In this document: positions 58,838 through 64,000 of the stretch, piece after piece
Numbering within the stretch: position 1 is the stretch's first letter
How the letters are laid out: the number at the start of each line of letters is the position of its first letter
Source: Amphibalanus amphitrite
Taxonomy: Eukaryota > Arthropoda > Thecostraca > Balanomorpha > Balanidae
Direction: 5' to 3'
NCBI RefSeq assembly: GCF_019059575.1
Contig: NW_024881562.1
Coordinates: forward strand, 62,001-126,000
DNA: 64,000 nucleotides
Position numbers and translations under genes: made by a program
The notes under the pieces: generated by a model
The model's database searches: none
Told to the model about the DNA's origin: nothing
The model's input: the letters and a program-made list of their open reading frames with translations, nothing else

Positions 58838-61800
58838 CAACTTTTTAAAGGTATGTAGACATGTAAAAGAGAAAAGCTGCCTTAAAGAGATCCAAGCGGC
58901 GGAAAAGAATGGGTGGCTTAGTGACTTCACCCTATGTTACATCCGCTACGTAAAGGGAAAGACAAATATCTCCAGTAAGTCGAACCAAACAAGCGGGTTT
59001 ACTATGGAGAAGAGCTGTTTTTCGGCTTGTAGCAGCTCAGGATTCGCAAGCATTCTAAATAGAACGAAATCTGGTATTTAGAGCGATAATGCTTGCATCA
59101 TGTGATCACTCCTACGTTGACCGCATGACAAAACCGGCACATTTCCTCGGGATTAGGAGAGAACACTGTAAGTTGAATAATCCGGGTAGCTGCGATACAC
59201 AAAGGTGAGATCACTGTTTAAGCCGAATGGCTCATCTCAGAAGCAGCGGCGAGGAGCCGGCTAGAGGCGCAGTCCGTTCCTCTATACCGTTCGGCAGACC
59301 CGGGGACCATCTCCACCCAAATTCCTGCCGCGGCGTCAAGGACGCGCGCCTCGCCGCAGTGCAGCGCCGTTTTCCGCGTCCGTATCGCTACATCAGTGTT
59401 TACGCTGGAAATCGAAACCAACACGAAGTACGCTCGTGTCCGGTCAGTACCGTTCGGGGGCGGCCGGTATCGCCCACAACGGTCCACGGACGGTCCGGGA
59501 CGATCAGGGACGGTCGGCATGGTCCGATGGTACACAGACGGCAGTCGGGATGGTCCGATGGTTCATGGAAGGTCTGTGGATAGTCTGAGGATGGCCTGTA
59601 GATGATCCTGCTTGGTCCTTGGACTGATGGAAAGGTCCACGAACGGTCCGGGTGTGTGTGTGTGGAGGGGGGGGGGGGGCTGTGGACGGTTCAAAACGAT
59701 TCATGGAAAGTTCTAAGACGGTACGGAACGGCTTGTGGACGGTCCCGGACGGTCCCGGACGGTCCGAGGAAGGTCCGGGACGGTCCTGTTGGGCGGGCGG
59801 CACCAGTCAGGCTGCCAGAGTGACAGCCGAGCCATCTGTGCAGACCGTCGGCCCACCCGGTCAGCATGCTAATAGCTCGATTCGGCGAGATCGCCGGCAG
59901 CCTGCCGGCTCCACCCCCTTCGTTTAGCTACCGACAGCGATATAAATGGGCTTTATTCCGCCAGCGGACAGCGTCTTCATTTTAGAGCTGGTGTGGTCAG
60001 AGGGCTTATCGCCGGCCGCGTAAAAACCGACACAGGCTGGTGAACGTCGCAACACTGTGGGACCTCTGTGATCTAGTGTCAACCTTACATTTAGAAGAGA
60101 AAAAAAAATGTTGAAGTTAAAATAGTCAGCTTAAGCTTGAAAACTTCCGTGGAATTACGTCTCGGTGGGCACTGGGTAAGGCTTTTTGTGAAAAGGCTTT
60201 CTTCCACGCCTGTCTCGTTCCGTGACCGGTGTCGAGCCGTTTTCCGTCGTGGTGTCGGGTTGAGGGACAGCCGCCACCACAGCCGTCACCGGTTCCCCGT
60301 GCCGTGGGTGTCAACAGCACCGTCTGAAAACGCCTCACGAGACCCGGCTAACGGGACTCGAAACGAGCCCATGCACGTGCACGGTGCATAGCGTGCACAC
60401 TGCGACAGCATGCACCGGGCGAGGAGGCCTGAGCCACCCCTATCGCCGCGCTGCGTCCTCACGTGAAACACTCGGCACACCGGCATCATAACCGAAGCGC
60501 TTTGGATGTTCCCAATGATAAACTGGGGCTTACGAACGCCAAGGTAAAACTCAACAGACATCGCGATTGGGAGGAATTTAGATGCATTCTGCAAGGGCTC
60601 CACCCTCCAACCTTCTAGCCGGCCAAGTGTGGAGAGCATGATTCGAGCTTCTGTGATTTGCGCCGGGAATTCCAGTGAAGCTTCTTGTCATGCAGCCTAC
60701 TTGAAGCACATTTATCTTTCCCGTCGCCCAATCACCGAGACCAATAAACAAAGCGTGATTATTAGCATTCGACGCAGGAGCGACGACCATAGCCCGCCAC
60801 GGTTCGGAGAAGGGAGAAGGCGGTGCACAAAATGAGCTACAGATTAGCTGAAGACAAACACCTATCCTTCTGCAAATGGTATAAGGGTGGCTACTGGGAA
60901 AAGCACCCTTCCTTCCGGCGCATTTTGGTTCAGAGGTGGGGTGGGATCTGGGGGTGGGGCGGCTTTTAAACTCTGAGGGGGGGTTGCGACCTAACGCCGC
61001 TCTTTGAGGAGTGTGTGGGGGGGGGGGGGGCAAAGACTGGCTAAAAGGCCACAAATCACTCACAGACGGCCGGCCGCGGCACGGTTGCTATGTTGATGAA
61101 GGTTAGTCGTTCGTGACAATCAAGCGCAGTCCAATATTTCATCGATTGGGAGTCACAGACACATTTGGGTGTCTTCGGCGTCAGCCGGAGCTGCCGGCGC
61201 GACAGGGGAAGGTGTGTTCATTTGGGTAGGTGTGTTTCTTTCCCTAGCCGGCGAGAAGCTCTGGTTCCGCATACCCAGCGCAGATACAAGATCATAATCC
61301 AGCAGGAACACGTCTTGGGCGGTATATGAGAACGGGTTTAGCCACGTTTGCATGCAAGGAACATGCACTTTTTCGTTAGGTTACATTTCTGGCCCGGATA
61401 TATGTGTAAATACTGCCTACCTTAGGCTATTTTGGTGGTGGTTTTCGGGGAATGATGTCATTTAAACTCCCTCACAAAGGCAGCTTGGAAAAGCAGCAGC
61501 CATGGATAAAACAAGCCGAGCAAAAGGAAAGTTGTAAAGAATCAGACCTGACGCAGAGTGAGGTCGGCAACAATGCGAAACAAGATCCGCCCGCTGAAGA
61601 ACGGATTACAAATGAACGCTTAAAAGGAGCAAAGGAAGAGCTGTCGGCGCGATCCATTTAATCCAGAGCGAGCTCGGCATCAATCGTGTTTGAGGACTTA
61701 GGTCTGGCCATCTCCGAACGCGGTCGGCTCCGTTGGTCCGTCCTCAGAACAATGTCACGATCCGCGCAGATCTCCGGTCTCAGAGCGACTGTTGGACCGC

Positions 61801-64000
61801 GGTGGGTGGCCCGGCGCCAGCCCCATGGGATAACTGGGGTGCCGAGAGACAGCGAGCATTCAGAGCTGCTTTAGGCAACGCCGAAAAGAGGAAAGGATGG
61901 ACGATTTTTTGGTAAACATATTAGAGAAATGTCCAACTAGCCAGCATCGTCCAACCAGTGCAGCGACCACATTACAAAGGCGTGCAAACGGATATATGTA
62001 ACTACATAGCAAGATATTTTGCTGACTGCTACATTTTCTGAAAGTACGACCGTGTGTTGTATTGACAGCGATGTCAAATTAAATTTTATTTGGCAATTAA
62101 TCATAAATTTCTGAAGTGTGGATCCCGCGATATGTTGTAGTTTTTATGATAGATCAGAAAACCTTCAGAGTTTATGATAGATAATTGCAATTATCGTTAT
62201 TTTAGGGACATCCATAAGGATGAGCTATGTTTATTGAGCTGTTTAATACCAATTACCATTCATGTTATTATAACTTAAATTATTTTCGCTTCCAGTCGAG
62301 CTTCCATTGGTGGACCAGCAACGACGAGGTCGTCGGGTCTTTTCGCTCATCCCTTGTCTACCCGCAACGACTGACCGTCTAGCCCACCCAGCAATTAGGC
62401 GTTCATCTGCAGCGACACAGCCGTCTAACCGCAGCCACGAACGGCCACGGCGCAGGCGGCCCGGCCCGGACCGGCTGAGTCCGCCCTCCAGCGGCCACCG
62501 CCGCCGCTGTTTCACAAAGCGGCAGTTGCGGCGGCAGTCGACGCCGCCGCAGAGACGAGCTGCGGAACCACCGGCACGCCGCCGCGCATGCCTGTCATTC
62601 GCAGGAGAAGTGCTGAGCGCTGCTCCACTACGGAGGCCGCACTTCTCCCCTCCCTTTCTCCAGCTCTGCCTTATGCCATCGGGGATCCAAAATTAAAAAA
62701 GAGCTTGGTGGTATGTATACCTCAGGTCTCACCTGTGTTCTGATCAGGTCCGATGAAGCGGCTGCGTGTTCGTTCCCCGCCGGTCGGATCTCACAGCTCC
62801 TGGAACAAGAAGGCGCAGTTAGTCTCAGTTAGTGAGAGGGGTCGCCGTCGCCGGCTGAAGAACTCAGCCCCAACCAGCAGCATGAATAATTACATGTGCT
62901 AGCACACTGTCCGACACGATTGGATTGTTGATGTCACGGGTCGACGAGGCACATCCCTTCTGACCTCCAGCAGGTGCAGAGAGTCGCATTGTCAATGGGA
63001 ACGTCGCCTTCACCTCGGTCAATGCAGCGACTAGTGAGAGTGATGCGACGGCAGTCGTGGAGAACGCAGTGACGTTTGAAGGATAAACTACAGCCACTTG
63101 AAGGATAGACTACCGCCATGAAACGGTCAGTGATCTTCACTGTTAATTATGTTGATACTTCTCTTGTAATTAATTCCACATGGCCATGGAATGTAACATG
63201 TAATTACACAGAAAATGCTGATGAATGGTTAACACCTAGTAGAACACACAGTTAATTTCACTACACCGAATTCACGGCCCAGCAGCACAATATATTTCTT
63301 CTTGTGCCACTGTCAGAGCGGGTACGTCGTTCCTCTAATGCTCGCTTCCTGGTAAGTGATGCCACTTCGACAGGATAATAACATGAGCTTCCAGAGTTGA
63401 GCGCTGAATAATTTCCTCTCTACGGCCCGGGGCCTTGGTGGTTCTGCCAGCATCGTCTCCCTCAGGCGCTACATCAGCTGCAAATTGTGCGCGGGCGCTA
63501 CAGTTCTCACATACGACCGTGCCTCCCAGGCGACGAAGCGATCAAACAGGTGGTAAGATAAACTTCTGATTCGAACCAATACACACAGTCATGGGAAAGT
63601 TGGGCAGACAGGGCAGAAGTCATGGGAGGACAGCCACAGGGCGGTAGACGGCAGGAGAGGAAACTATGTCGAGGCGAAGCTGGTTCTAGGGCTCTCCAGA
63701 GTGGTCCGACGACTGCGTATAAATGCGGCAGTTTATGCATCATTTGCCAATTAGAGACGTCTTCGTGACGTCAGCCCACCAGTCACCGGTGACGTCAGAG
63801 GTCAGTGGACCTGTTGAGACGACAAGCAGTCTGCAAACGCAGCCCAAAGTCCGTGCATTCCTCACCAGCTTAATAGTTCAATGATTCTATAGACGGGTCC
63901 GCAGTTTTGTCATAGTACGACAATAGAGTGACGCGTATAATTGACGTGTTCACATTTCCTAAATACTTGATGACGTTGCATTGAAACTAATTATTATGGT
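58838..64000. other. Non-coding stretch at the right end, no gene recognised
   Basis: It holds the GGACGGTCC repeat, G runs near 59669 and 61016, a doubled TTTATGATAGAT motif near 62143-62182 and a GC-rich patch at 62400-62640. A frame at 58692-59081 crosses the TTAA repeat and a Lys/Glu-rich frame at 61452-61661 is modestly protein-like, but neither matches anything I know. CRE-like sites occur at 63770-63800. Confidence 0.5.
59440..59790 (+). repeat. Degenerate tandem repeat around GGACGGTCC
   Basis: GGTCCGGGACGGTC, GGTCCCGGACGGTC and GGTCCGATGGT variants recur throughout, with a poly-G run near 59668-59680. The segment at 9050-9130 (GGACCACGGAC variants) is similar in style. Confidence 0.65.

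Overview
The window is animal nuclear DNA. Genes are sparse and split by introns, introns carry microsatellites, and mobile elements are common. The two recognisable genes and the Penelope-like retroelements fit an arthropod, perhaps a crustacean, but nothing in the sequence fixes the species. There is no operon structure, rRNA, convincing tRNA gene or CRISPR array.

Layout. From 1 to 10.9 kb the DNA is non-coding, with short degenerate repeats and a 23-bp minisatellite near 3 kb. A 75-bp foldback element lies at 10.93-11.00 kb. From 11.7 to 14.3 kb there is a Penelope-like element (PLE1) arranged as a giant palindrome with nearly identical 1.1-kb arms, a hammerhead-ribozyme-like motif near each end and a 12-bp target duplication. 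From 15 to 20.5 kb there is a SINE-like unit, short hairpins, a GA tract of about 590 bp and one copy of an AGGTCA-rich dispersed repeat. A three-exon beta-tubulin gene runs on the + strand from 23.1 to 27.1 kb, with a probable 5' UTR exon near 21.7 kb. A retroposon with target duplications lies at 29.4-29.7 kb. A C2H2 zinc-finger transcription factor with a CtBP-type PLDLS motif is encoded on the - strand at 31.8-33.5 kb. Two hAT-type MITEs with perfect 8-bp target duplications lie at 35.4-36.1 and 40.5-40.7 kb. From 40.8 to 52.2 kb I see only non-coding DNA with degenerate short repeats. From 53.5 to 58.8 kb there is a nested mobile-element island: a second, different Penelope-like element (PLE2), a second copy of the dispersed repeat interrupted by a TA-flanked MITE, a 970-bp TA-flanked inverted-repeat element, and TTAA-flanked inverted repeats around the whole. 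From 58.8 to 64 kb I see no recognisable gene.

Functionally only two host genes can be supported: a structural microtubule subunit with an unusual tail, and a probable transcriptional repressor. Everything else that can be named is mobile or repetitive. The most unusual items are the tubulin isotype (a four-residue loop insertion and a repeat-built tail of about 53 residues), the palindromic Penelope element with ribozyme motifs, and the filled/empty site pair formed by the two copies of the dispersed repeat.
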